Shown: positions 14,614 through 22,524, counted from the stretch's first letter. The stretch: 22,991 nucleotides of DNA from JBEKTY01 sp049515555 (GCA_049515555.1 JBEKTY010000134.1:1-22991); one strand, 5' to 3'. Notes: generated by a model from the letters alone, not told the origin. Numbers and translations: made by a program.

Positions 14614-15630
14614 TTATGTCGGTATGGTCTCATACTCAATCGGAAGGGAGAAACGCTTTCTCAGGCGGCGGAGATACTCTTGCCCGTCCTTGTCGATTGG
14701 GCTCTCGCCCACGACGATGAATCGGGTTGGTTCATGTGATCCTGGCCAGAACGCGTATTCCAAGAGCTGGCCGATCGCTTCGCGCAGGCACGCTCTCGGA
14801 GTCAGCGCAGTTTTAATCTCGTAGAACCAATACTCATTTTTCGTCTTAACCACGATGTCGATCTTTGTGCCCACCCCGCTCGGCTGTTCTGCGCGGATGT
14901 TGTCCTTGCCGTATTGCGATGCCAGACGTCGATAGAGTGCCTCCTGAAGCAGATTGTGGCGAAGGTTAAGGTCAAGCTCTTTCTCGGCAAGGGTGGCTTT
15001 TGCGGCTTTCACCTTCTTTGACAATCCGGGCTTGAAATCGAAGCCGGCTTTGGGAAGCGGCACAGGCGCGGTAGCCCTACCACTTTCGACGTACTGATAC
15101 AAGGCCAATAGCCGATCGAAATCGTCCAGAATCGTCTCGTAGTCGATTTTCCCTGCGGGCTGCCGGTTCCCCAGGAATACGAACACGCCTTCCGTAACGA
15201 GCGCCGAGGAAATCGGACCCGGCTGTTGGTCCACGCTACGTTGGTCGTTGGAGTACCACCACATACGCATATCGGCGAACTCGCCGACATTAAGTTCCAT
15301 GAAATCGTTGAAGAACTTGACTTTCGGCACGAGGATGCCAATCGATTTCAGGTTACGACCAAGCTCGAACGAAAACGCGACACCGTGCCTGAGATCGTCG
15401 TTCTTATCGCGATCCGCATACCCGATGTTGTACTGCAGCTCCTTTCGTCCCCCGTGATGGAAGGCGTACCTCTCGAACGTCGTCTGCTCGCTGAATATCT
15501 TATCGCCTGGCCGGCAACCCAAGTTCTTCAGTTTCTTCAGTTGCGCGCGTAGGTCCTGAAGCTTGCCGATCGGATGCGGCGGTGCTAACTCGTTGAGCTT
15601 GGCTGCGATGCTGGGAATGTCAAGGGGCAT
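14614..15630 (-). CDS. standalone PD-(D/E)XK nuclease-like protein
   Basis: A 338-residue cytoplasmic protein. The N-terminal two thirds is a novel-looking domain (ERYAFHHGGRKELQYNIGYA, GVAFSFELGRNL, MWWYSNDQRS). The C-terminal third (about 225-338) shows a PD-(D/E)XK nuclease core: GVGTKIDIVV (Asp), WFYEIKTALTP (E-x-K) and REAIGQLLEYAFW (Q-x3-Y), so it probably cuts DNA. No methylase or helicase is adjacent, and the target is unknown; it may be a solitary restriction-type or defence nuclease. The sequence is visibly less GC-rich than its neighbours and uses many A/T-ending codons, suggesting acquisition. ATG 15630 has GGGAG 9 bases upstream; a GTG at 15678 is a weaker alternative. Confidence 0.75.
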   Translation of the reverse strand: MPLDIPSIAAKLNELAPPHPIGKLQDLRAQLKKLKNLGCRPGDKIFSEQTTFERYAFHHGGRKELQYNIGYADRDKNDDLRHGVAFSFELGRNLKSIGILVPKVKFFNDFMELNVGEFADMRMWWYSNDQRSVDQQPGPISSALVTEGVFVFLGNRQPAGKIDYETILDDFDRLLALYQYVESGRATAPVPLPKAGFDFKPGLSKKVKAAKATLAEKELDLNLRHNLLQEALYRRLASQYGKDNIRAEQPSGVGTKIDIVVKTKNEYWFYEIKTALTPRACLREAIGQLLEYAFWPGSHEPTRFIVVGESPIDKDGQEYLRRLRKRFSLPIEYETIPT

Positions 15631-16465
15631 GAATTGTGTCTCCCGTTGCGCGCCGTCGAAGACGCTGGGCCGAGCCACCGAACCTATTCATTGATCCGTT
15701 CTCCGTTTCAGTAGCGTATTCGTGTCCGCAACGGGGAGCGAGAAAAGGTGTCACGGGGACCGTTGTTTTCATTGCTTCTTGCTCGGAAATGCTTCCTGGC
15801 ACGTCTCCTACCGCCTTTTTGCCCCATGCCCTGACGCGGCAGGTGGTCGGTGGCTGGGGCCCCTCCGCACATTTCGCCTGCTTGGCTCCGGGAATGTGAT
15901 TATACTGCGAGCGGCCGGGGATGATATGAGCCACTTGCTATTGTTACGGTTCGCGTAATTTCCGGCCGTACATGGCACAAATACCACTCTACGGCGGGGT
16001 TCTGCCGAACTGGCTTGTGCGTTGCACCGGTCGAGTCGTCACCAACCACAGCCAACCCTGTGGAGGCGGTAACTTTCGGTCGCCATTGTGCAAATACCCA
16101 GCTAGATTTTAGAGTAGGGACAGGGTGCTTGTTCCATTGTCCGCACGTGGCGGCGCTAGTGTAGCGATTCACAAGTGCGGGAACTTATGATGCGCATGCG
16201 TTTGCCCCGGAGGGGCATTTGAAAATAGCCCAGCAGTTCACTGCTGGGGCCAATTGTTCTTCCGTCCCGCGGGGACGGTTGAACATGACACCCGACAGTT
16301 CAATCGTCCCTACGGGACGAGGGCGAACCATCGCGGCGTCGACCCAGCGATGAATCGCTGGGCTATTATCAAACGTCCCGGCGGGACGAGAACCACGCGG
16401 GGCACTCGCTGATAAGGCCCTATCAGCGTGGATCACCACGCTGGCTGGTATTCAATGCGTTTGCG
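15631..16465. other. gene-free stretch between nuclease and HDOD gene
   Basis: No gene can be supported. 15631-16190 is non-repetitive and less GC-rich, apart from a REP fragment at about 15936-15956; it may be remnant sequence acquired with the nuclease. 16202-16420 is packed with hairpins. Confidence 0.6.
16202..16420. repeat. multi-hairpin inverted-repeat element
   Basis: Outer 31-base arms (16218-16248 and 16343-16373, TTTGAAAATAGCCCAGC...) are inverted with a few mismatches. Within and beside them are further small palindromes: GCCCCGGAGGGGC, CGTCCCGCGGGGACG, CGTCCCTACGGGACG, CGTCCCGGCGGGACG and GCTGATAAGGCCCTATCAGC. Confidence 0.8.
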
Positions 16466-18247
16466 ATGACTGATTTGGCGTCTCCACTGGATCGTCTGGC
16501 GGCTCGCGGGGGGCAGCTTTACAGCCTGCCCGCCGTCGCTATGCAGGTCCTCGATCTGACGCGGGACCCGCAGGTCAATACGCGACAGCTCAAAGAATGC
16601 ATCGAGAACGACCCGGCGATGGTGGGCCGCGTCCTGCGAGTGGTCAACAGCTCCTTGTTCGGGCTCAGCCGGGAGGTTTCCGACCTGAATCAGGCCCTGG
16701 CCCTGTTGGGCATCACGCCGCTGAAGCTCCTGGTGCTTAGCTTCAGCCTTCCCAACGGGCTGTTCCTGGCGCTCAGCGCCCGGACGCTGGGCTGGTATTG
16801 GCGGCACACGCTGACCAAGGCCGTTGCCGCCCGGGAGATGAGCTGGCGGCTGTGGCGGATCGCCGGCGACGAGGCATTCTTAGCCGGGTTGTTCCACGAC
16901 CTGGGGATGCTGCTTCTGCTGCAAGAGTTAGGCCGGCCGTACGCCCGGTTTCTCGATCGCGCGATTGCCGGCCGGCTTGACATCGGAGAGCTGGAAGCCC
17001 GCTCGCTGGGATTCTCGCACACGGCGCTCTCGGCGCGATTGCTGACGCAGTGGAAGCTGCCGCAAGCGTTGATCGAGGCCATCGCCTGGCAGCCGGGGGC
17101 GGGGCGGGCGTCGGGCCTGGGGCAGACGGAAGAGGGACGCGGAGACGCGGGGACGCGGGGAGGCGGAGCAGAGCAGCCTTCGAGGCTGGCCCAGATTCTC
17201 CATATATCGGAGTTGGTGGCCCAACTCCTGGCTGATGGCCGGCCCGACGCGCTGGGGCGATTGTTGGAGGCGGGTCGCGAGTACCACTGCCTGCTGGAAC
17301 CCCAACTGGAGGCCCTGGTCGGCGATCTGGAGGAAAAGGTTCGCCAACTGGCCGACATCCTGTCGCTGCAATTGCCGGGCGGAATGGAATACCGCGACGT
17401 GCTGGCCACGGCCCATCGGCAACTGGCCGGCGTGGCTAGCCGGGCCGCCGAAGACCTGCTCCACGGCGGGCAGTCCAGAGCGGCCCAGACGGAGGAAGAG
17501 GCCTTGCTGGGAGAGTTCCAGGATTTGGCCCGTGCCGTGTCGGCGGCCTGCCGGAGCAGTGGGCAGACCTCGGCATCTGCGCGTGACCGCGCCCTTGAGG
17601 AAAGACGCGGAGAGGGGGAGACGCGGAGACGCGGAGAAGGGATTCGGCAAGGCCCAGTCCCCGCGTCTCCGCGTCCCCGCGTCCCCGCGTCCCAGTGTCC
17701 CCCCGGCCCCGCCGCTGCGGCCGACCCCTCTCTCGCCGACCGGCTGGCCCAGGCCGTGGCGGCGAGTCGGCAGACCCGGCGCGGGCTGAGCTTACTGCTG
17801 GTCGAGGCCGGGGGCTTGGAGAAGCCCCAGACGGTCGAGGCCGCAGAGGGCATCGCCACGCCGCGGCAACTGCTCGAGGCCGCGTGCGCCGTGGTGGACC
17901 ATCCGGGCAAGATTTGCGTGCCCTACGGTGCGGCCGGCTGTGCCTTGATCCTGCCCGATTGCGAGCGTCGCCGGGCCGTCCAACTAGGCGGCGAGCTGGT
18001 CCGGGCGGTCCAGGCTTCAGCCAGTGGTGGCGGGCCAGTGTCCGCGCCCAGCCCGCTCAGGAGTCCCGCGCCACCCAAGGCCGACGCCGCTCGGCCAACC
18101 ACGCCCAAACTGGCTGTGGGCGTGGCCACGATCGCCCTGCCGACGAAGAATTTCCTTCCCGCCACGCTGCTGGACGGGGCCAGCCGCTGTCTTTACGGCT
18201 CGCACGCCTCCGGCGGAACCGTGGTGAAAAGCATCGAGATCTACTGA
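16466..18247 (+). CDS. HDOD-domain protein with degenerate GGDEF-like C-terminus
   Basis: A 593-residue signalling protein. Residues about 12-270 are an HDOD domain (YSLPAVAMQVLDLTRDP, NDPAMVGRVLRVVNSS, GLFHDLGMLLLLQ at 141-153). The C-terminal 130 residues resemble a GGDEF fold without the GGDEF motif (SLLLVEAGGLE; AVGVATIAL; LLDGASRCLYGSHASGG), so it is probably a sensory, non-cyclase domain. Two foreign segments lie in frame: residues about 220-236, inside the HDOD helical bundle, and about 382-412 in the linker; both are coded by GACGCGGG-type octad repeats. No clear ribosome binding site precedes ATG 16466. It has no operon partner; its binding targets are unknown. Confidence 0.85.
   Translation: MTDLASPLDRLAARGGQLYSLPAVAMQVLDLTRDPQVNTRQLKECIENDPAMVGRVLRVVNSSLFGLSREVSDLNQALALLGITPLKLLVLSFSLPNGLFLALSARTLGWYWRHTLTKAVAAREMSWRLWRIAGDEAFLAGLFHDLGMLLLLQELGRPYARFLDRAIAGRLDIGELEARSLGFSHTALSARLLTQWKLPQALIEAIAWQPGAGRASGLGQTEEGRGDAGTRGGGAEQPSRLAQILHISELVAQLLADGRPDALGRLLEAGREYHCLLEPQLEALVGDLEEKVRQLADILSLQLPGGMEYRDVLATAHRQLAGVASRAAEDLLHGGQSRAAQTEEEALLGEFQDLARAVSAACRSSGQTSASARDRALEERRGEGETRRRGEGIRQGPVPASPRPRVPASQCPPGPAAAADPSLADRLAQAVAASRQTRRGLSLLLVEAGGLEKPQTVEAAEGIATPRQLLEAACAVVDHPGKICVPYGAAGCALILPDCERRRAVQLGGELVRAVQASASGGGPVSAPSPLRSPAPPKADAARPTTPKLAVGVATIALPTKNFLPATLLDGASRCLYGSHASGGTVVKSIEIY
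17123..17165 (+). repeat. octad repeat inside HDOD domain
   Basis: Units of GACGCGGA/GACGCGGG encode EGRGDAGTRGGG, placed between the helices AIAWQP and LAQILHISEL. Confidence 0.75.
17609..17700 (+). repeat. inverted octad repeat inside HDOD gene
   Basis: GACGCGGAG-type units at 17609-17640 are answered by inverted CCGCGTCTCCGCGTCCCCG-type units at 17663-17700, in the linker before the GGDEF-like domain. The pair could form a hairpin in DNA or mRNA. Confidence 0.8.
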
Positions 18248-18249
18248 GG

Positions 18250-18290
18250 GGGGAGTGGGGAGTGGGGAGTGGGGAGTGGGGAGTGGGGAG
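18250..18290. repeat. heptad repeat (GGGGAGT)n
   Basis: About six units, starting 3 bases after the HDOD stop codon. Confidence 0.9.
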
Positions 18291-18303
18291 AACCGGCGAG
18301 AAG

Positions 18304-18387
18304 GTAGGGTGGGACAAGCCCGGCGCAGTCCCACCACGATTACCACGAATCTATGGTGGGACCGCGCTCTGGCTTGTCCCACCCTAC
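18304..18387. repeat. 17-bp perfect inverted repeat element
   Basis: GTAGGGTGGGACAAGCC (18304-18320) is perfectly inverted at 18371-18387, with an inner GTCCCACCA/TGGTGGGAC pair. It lies between two convergent genes and may act as a two-way terminator. Confidence 0.85.
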
Positions 18388-18404
18388 AAGCTCGCCGCTC
18401 GCGA

Positions 18405-19292
18405 CTAGCCCAGTGCGAACACCAGGACCAGCAAGCCCGCGATTACCGCCACCGCCACAAGGATGGCCCACGCCAGCCAGACCTCCCCGCTCTTGGCATC
18501 CTGACGCTGCTGAATCTTGGCCCGCTGCCTTTCCGATTCCACACGATTCTCATATCGGGCCTCGAATCGCTTCTTGCATATCGGGCATCGCACCTGCGTG
18601 CCGAGCTTGTCCTCGGTCACGCGGAGCACGTGGCCCGACGGGCATCGCAAATGAAAGGGCTGGACCGCGGCTTGAGTGATATCGGGCAGTGGCGCGGGCA
18701 CTTGGGCGGGCCCGGGCGCGGACAGTTCCGGGCTTTCGGTCTCGGCCCGCGGCTTATCCGGCAACACGGGTCCCGGCGGCAGGCCACCCTCGACCATCTC
18801 GAACGGCAGCGGCGCCTTGGCCGTGGGGTCGAACCCCAAGCCAAGTTCCCCGCTATCGTGATGCGACTGGGCCTCGTGGGCCGGCGTGGGCCCGGCGGAA
18901 GGTGTGGGCGCAGGTTGCCCGGCAACCGCCCCCGCTGCGGCCGCTGCCGCGAAGAACGATCCCGTTAGCGGAAGGTTGCTGGTGGGCTGCTCGCCCTGAG
19001 GCATCCCCGGCATGGCGGCCATGCCCGGCGTATTCTGCATCGGTGAAATGCCCGGCATACCCGGCATGCCTGGCATGTTCGGAAGCGCCGGCATGTTCGG
19101 AAGCGAAGGGAAGCCCGGCTGAGAAAGACCCCGGGGCCATTGGGCCACGCTGGGCGGAACTCCGAAGGGCGCCGGCTCCGGCGGCGGAACCAGGAACGTG
19201 CTGCCGCAGTATGGGCATTGGCAGGGTTGCCCAACCTGCGCCGGCTCGCCCTGCAACACATGACCCTGCGGACAGCGAAACGAAAAGGCCAC
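18405..19292 (-). CDS. double zinc-ribbon, tail-anchored protein
   Basis: A 295-residue protein of unknown function. Two similar zinc-binding motifs bracket it: C7-P-Q-G-H11 with C26-P-Y-C29, and C217-P-S-G-H221 with C236-P-I-C239. Between them lies a long disordered stretch with Met-Pro-Gly repeats (NMPGMPGMPGISPMQN, 72-87) and an Ala run. One C-terminal membrane segment (273-294) makes it a likely tail-anchored protein facing the cytoplasm. The GTG at 19292 was chosen because the frame upstream of it runs through the REP element at 19350-19428; CAGG precedes it at usable spacing. It follows the HIT gene on the same strand, 174 bases apart. Confidence 0.75.
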   Translation of the reverse strand: MAFSFRCPQGHVLQGEPAQVGQPCQCPYCGSTFLVPPPEPAPFGVPPSVAQWPRGLSQPGFPSLPNMPALPNMPGMPGMPGISPMQNTPGMAAMPGMPQGEQPTSNLPLTGSFFAAAAAAGAVAGQPAPTPSAGPTPAHEAQSHHDSGELGLGFDPTAKAPLPFEMVEGGLPPGPVLPDKPRAETESPELSAPGPAQVPAPLPDITQAAVQPFHLRCPSGHVLRVTEDKLGTQVRCPICKKRFEARYENRVESERQRAKIQQRQDAKSGEVWLAWAILVAVAVIAGLLVLVFALG

Positions 19293-19349
19293 GAGAATCC
19301 TGCCCTGTCCCTTCCAACCGTTGTTTGCTAAATGACCTTGCGGGATTCC

Positions 19350-19428
19350 GGGAAAAAGGGGACAGGCACCATTTGCCGGAACGGCCCGGAGGGTGCTTCG
19401 CACAAATGGTGCCTGTCCCCTTTTTCCC
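19350..19428. repeat. 26-bp perfect inverted repeat (REP-like)
   Basis: GGGAAAAAGGGGACAGGCAC... (19350-19375) is perfectly inverted at 19403-19428 with a 27-base loop. GGGGACAGGCACC is a motif I associate with REP elements. It lies between the HIT gene and the zinc-ribbon gene and may terminate the former. Confidence 0.9.
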
Positions 19429-19466
19429 TCCCTTTTTCCCTCCTCCAACCCTTGATCCTCGAGCAC

Positions 19467-20000
19467 TTATCCCTTCTTGATCTCCGCGCCCAGGGCTTCC
19501 CATAGGGCATCGAGCGACTGCGGGATGACGCGTACGGCGGCCGTGGCGGGCATGAAGTTGGTATCGCCGGGCCAGCGGGGGACGACGTGCCAGTGCAGAT
19601 GTCCGGGCAGGCCCGCCCCGGCCGCGCGGCCCAAATTCAGGCCCACGTTGAATCCCTCGGCCTTTAGCACCCGTTCCAGCCGGCCGATCATTTGGGCAAT
19701 GGTTGCGGTCAGGTCGAGTTGCTCGCGGGGCTCGAGCTGGTCGAGCCGGGCCACGTGTCGCCGGGGAGCCAACAGCAGATGGCCGTTGTTATAGGGATAG
19801 CGATTGAGCATGGTGACCGAGTGCGGCCCGCGGTGGACCACCAGCTTCCGGCGGTCGTCGCCCTCGACGGCGGCCTGGCAGAGGAAGCAGCCCGGCTCAC
19901 CCCCCGGCAGGAGCTTCACGGCGGGCGACGCGCCGACGGCCGGCTCATCGCCCATGATGTAGCCCAATCGCCACGGAGCCCAAAGATGTTCGTACGGCAC
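19467..20000 (-). CDS. HIT-family nucleotide hydrolase/phosphorylase
   Basis: A 177-residue protein of the histidine-triad superfamily, which acts on nucleotide phosphoanhydrides or phosphoramidates such as Ap4A. The triad GHLHWHVVPRW (133-143) with His134, His136 and His138 is intact; the CFLC motif (38-41) suggests the zinc-containing Ap4A-phosphorylase-like subgroup. MPYEHLWAPWRLGYI is the normal start of that subgroup. The GTG at 20000 is preceded by GGGGGAAG 7 bases upstream. It is divergent from scpA, with about 300 bases between, and upstream of the zinc-ribbon gene. Confidence 0.9.
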   Translation of the reverse strand: MPYEHLWAPWRLGYIMGDEPAVGASPAVKLLPGGEPGCFLCQAAVEGDDRRKLVVHRGPHSVTMLNRYPYNNGHLLLAPRRHVARLDQLEPREQLDLTATIAQMIGRLERVLKAEGFNVGLNLGRAAGAGLPGHLHWHVVPRWPGDTNFMPATAAVRVIPQSLDALWEALGAEIKKG

Positions 20001-20302
20001 GGTTTGTCTTCCCCCAACACGGCGCCACCCAATGCAGTCTATCTTATATTCCGCACGGTTTGAAGTGGGCCAAACCGTAACAATAGGGAAGACGTGGGAT
20101 CATTTCTGACCCCGCGCGGTACAAGATCGGCCGGGAAACAACTTGAGTCGTTCCGCCGGTTTGGACGAAACAGGTCGTAGCGAATATTCCGTCTCCAAGG
20201 AGTCCATCGGCCGGGCGACTCTGCCGCCCGCTGGCCCTCCGTCCGGGAAGCCGATAGACTATACCGTTTGCGACAAACAACCGCCCCGCCCACGGCGCAC
20301 AA
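20001..20302. other. divergent spacer between HIT gene and scpA
   Basis: Holds the REP-like module at 20050-20088; no gene is seen. A TAGACTATACC stretch near 20256-20266 could be a -10 for scpA, but no clear -35 accompanies it. Confidence 0.45.
20050..20088. repeat. REP-like hairpin, second copy
   Basis: TCCGCACGGTTTGAA...CAAACCGTAACAATAGG is the inverted counterpart of the module at 5081-5123, sharing a 15-base identical arm. Confidence 0.6.
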
Positions 20303-21073
20303 ATGGCTTTCCGCGTCGAGTTGAACATGTTCCGCGGTCCGCTGGACCTGTTGCTGTACCTGGTCCGCAAGCACGAGGTGGAGATCGTCGATATTCCCAT
20401 CTCGCTGATTACGGACCAGTACCTCGAGTATATTGCGGTCCTGGAACAGGTGGACGTCGGTGCGGTGGGCGATTTCCTGGCCATGGCCAGCCTGCTGATC
20501 GAGATCAAGTCGCAGCAGGTGCTGCCGCGGGGCGACGAGGTGGAAGAGGCCCTGGAAGACCCGCGGCAGGAGCTGGTCCGGCGCCTGCTGGAGTACAAAA
20601 AATATCGCGATGCCGCGAGCATCCTGGAAGAGCAGAGCCGCGCCTGGCAGCAGCATTACCCGCGGCTGGGCGACGACCTGCCGGGCCGCGACCGGAATCT
20701 GGCCGAAGAGCCGATTCACGAGGTCGAGCTGTGGGACCTGGTCAACGCCTTCGGGCGGATCCTCCGCGACAGCGTGACCGCCGCACCGTCGAATATCGTC
20801 TACGACGACACGCCAATCCACGTCTACATGGCGCGGATCCAGGCCAAGCTGCTGCAGCGCGGCAGCCTGCCGCTGGGCGAGCTCTTCGAGCCGGGGCTGC
20901 ACAAGTCGTCGCTGGTGGGCCTGTTCCTGGCCGTGCTCGAGCTGGTGCGGCACCATCGGGTTCGGGCCGAGCAGAACGAATTGTTCGGCGAGATCTGGCT
21001 CCTGCCCGATCCCCACCTCACCGAGCCGCTCGATCCCGCCGCCGTGGACAACTATGAGCACTCGCCGACGTGA
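20303..21073 (+). CDS. segregation and condensation protein A
   Basis: A 256-residue kleisin subunit that bridges the SMC dimer and pairs with ScpB in chromosome condensation. The N-terminus (ELNMFRGPLDLLLYLVRKHE, about 6-25) and IPISLITDQYLEYI are typical, as are FLAMASLLIEIKSQQVLP and the C-terminal winged helix (FLAVLELVRHHRVRAEQNELFGEIWL). Length is normal. No strong ribosome binding site precedes the ATG. scpB is not in the window; the next gene downstream is an RNase Z-like protein beyond a REP palindrome. Confidence 0.95.
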   Translation: MAFRVELNMFRGPLDLLLYLVRKHEVEIVDIPISLITDQYLEYIAVLEQVDVGAVGDFLAMASLLIEIKSQQVLPRGDEVEEALEDPRQELVRRLLEYKKYRDAASILEEQSRAWQQHYPRLGDDLPGRDRNLAEEPIHEVELWDLVNAFGRILRDSVTAAPSNIVYDDTPIHVYMARIQAKLLQRGSLPLGELFEPGLHKSSLVGLFLAVLELVRHHRVRAEQNELFGEIWLLPDPHLTEPLDPAAVDNYEHSPT

Positions 21074-21082
21074 GGGCTCGAA

Positions 21083-21159
21083 GGGGACGGGCACATTTTT
21101 CGGCCTTCAGGCGTGTGCGGAGGAGACGGCAGAACGGGCCGAAGAATGAGCCAGTCCCC
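21083..21159. repeat. 23-bp inverted repeat (REP-like)
   Basis: GGGGACGGGCACATTTTTCGG.. (21083-21105) is inverted at 21137-21159 with three mismatches. Both it and 19350-19428 begin GGGGAC and carry a CA-T-rich arm, suggesting related REP families. Confidence 0.8.
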
Positions 21160-21177
21160 GACCCGAACGGCTAAGCG

Positions 21178-22017
21178 ATGATCAATAATCTGCCCGTCAA
21201 GAGCCTCACGCACAAAGACCTGACCGTCGAGGGCTATTCCCGCGCCGCGGTACAAACCTACTGGCGGATCCCCGAGCTGAAGCTGGGCTTCGACCTGGGC
21301 GGCCAGCCTTGGTCGTTCATGGGCACGCCCACCTGGCTGGTCTCGCATACGCACATGGACCACCTGGCGGCCCTGCCGGTGTACGTCGCCCGGCGGCGAA
21401 TGATGAAAATGGAGCCGCCGCTGATCTACCTGCCCGAGGCGGCCGTCGAGCCCATCGAGCGCATCCTGCGCTGCTTCCGCCGCATGGATCGCGGGCGATT
21501 GCCCTGCAAGCTGGTGCCCATCCGGCCCGGCGACGAGATCATCCTCTCCCGCGAGCTGGTGGTAACGGTGTCGGCTACGGTGCACACGGTGCCCTCGCTG
21601 GGATTCGTCGTCTGGCAGCGGCGGCGGAAGCTGAAGCCCGAGTTCCAGGCGTTTTCCGGCGATCAGATTCGCGACCTGCGGCTGGGCGGGGTCGACGTAA
21701 CCAGCGAGGTTCGCACCCCCCGGGTGGCCTACCTGGGCGACAGCGCCCCCGGGGGCCTCGACGCCTGCCCCGCCATGTTCGAGGCCCAAGTGCTGATTAT
21801 GGAGCTGACCTTCGTCGCCCCCAGCCACAGCAAGGATAAGATCCACAAGTTCGGGCACATGCACCTCGACGATTTTATGCAGCGCGTGGACCGCTTCCAC
21901 AACGAGCTGATTATTGCCTCGCACTTCAGTACGCGGTATCATCCCCGGCAGGTCCGCCAGCACGTGGAGCGGGCCCTGCCCGGGCTGCTGGACGGACGCC
22001 TCAACCTGTGGATCTGA
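21178..22017 (+). CDS. RNase Z-like metallo-beta-lactamase-fold protein
   Basis: A 279-residue hydrolase. The metal motif SHTHMDHLAALP (56-67) carries HxHxDH, and further ligands appear to be His136 (ATVHTVPSLGF), Asp188 (YLGDSAPG) and His249 (IASHFSTRY), the pattern of the tRNase Z branch. GHMHLDDF (227-234) also fits that branch. It may mature tRNA 3' ends or be a paralogue with another phosphodiester substrate; a long flexible-arm exosite is not obvious. The ATG at 21178 has no clear ribosome binding site. nikR follows, about 96 bases away across a heptad repeat. Confidence 0.85.
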   Translation: MINNLPVKSLTHKDLTVEGYSRAAVQTYWRIPELKLGFDLGGQPWSFMGTPTWLVSHTHMDHLAALPVYVARRRMMKMEPPLIYLPEAAVEPIERILRCFRRMDRGRLPCKLVPIRPGDEIILSRELVVTVSATVHTVPSLGFVVWQRRRKLKPEFQAFSGDQIRDLRLGGVDVTSEVRTPRVAYLGDSAPGGLDACPAMFEAQVLIMELTFVAPSHSKDKIHKFGHMHLDDFMQRVDRFHNELIIASHFSTRYHPRQVRQHVERALPGLLDGRLNLWI

Positions 22018-22020
22018 ACG

Positions 22021-22112
22021 AGCTATCAGCTTTCAGCTTTCAGCGGTCAGCTTTCAGCCGCCAGCCGAAACCCACCAGCCACTAGCCACTAGCCACCAAC
22101 CACCAGCCACGA
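22021..22112. repeat. heptad repeats between RNase Z-like gene and nikR
   Basis: CAGCTTT units (about 22027-22058) are followed by CCACTAG/CCACCAG units (about 22073-22110). The array fills the whole intergenic space and ends next to the nikR ATG, so nikR has no ordinary ribosome binding site. Confidence 0.85.
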
Positions 22113-22113
22113 A

Positions 22114-22524
22114 ATGTCGCAAATCGTTCGCTTCTCGGTGTCCTTGGAAGGCGATCTGCTGGAGCAATTCGATCTCCACTGCCGGGAGCAGCATTTCGCC
22201 ACGCGGAGCGAGGCCGTCCGCCAACTGGTCCGCGACGCCCTGACCGCCCATGCCTGGGAGTCCGACGCCCAAGACGCGGCGGGCACGCTAACCCTGGTCT
22301 ACGACCATCACCGGCCGCAGCTCCGCGATCATCTGACCCAGCTCCAGCACGACCACCACGACCTGGTGGTCTCGACCCTGCACGCCCACCTGACCCACAA
22401 CCTGTGCCTGGAGGTGATCGTATTGCGGGGCCCGGCCGCCCGCTTGCGGCACATTGCTTCGCAACTTCGCGGGCTGAAGGGCATTCGCAAGGGCGAGTTG
22501 GTCATGGCCAGCGCCGGGCGGTAG
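22114..22524 (+). CDS. nickel-responsive regulator NikR
   Basis: A 136-residue ribbon-helix-helix repressor with a C-terminal ACT-like metal-binding domain. The N-terminus (IVRFSVSLEGDLLEQFDLHC) is the DNA-binding ribbon-helix-helix, and the high-affinity nickel ligands are all present with correct spacing: His79, His90, His92 and Cys98, in HDHHDLVVSTLHAHLTHNLC. It probably represses nickel uptake; no nik transporter or obvious operator is in the window, so its target is elsewhere. Its leader is made of the heptad repeats at 22021-22112. Confidence 0.93.
   Translation: MSQIVRFSVSLEGDLLEQFDLHCREQHFATRSEAVRQLVRDALTAHAWESDAQDAAGTLTLVYDHHRPQLRDHLTQLQHDHHDLVVSTLHAHLTHNLCLEVIVLRGPAARLRHIASQLRGLKGIRKGELVMASAGR

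Noticed and set aside
15620..16172. Small open frames on both strands in the nuclease-HDOD gap
   Set aside because: No ribosome binding sites, no family resemblance and no codon bias; parts overlap a REP fragment.
16080..16190. Possible tRNA or small structured RNA
   Set aside because: No cloverleaf, T-arm or acceptor pairing can be drawn.
20039..21094. 351-codon minus-strand frame
   Set aside because: It is antisense to scpA, with Gln/His/Leu-rich shadow composition.
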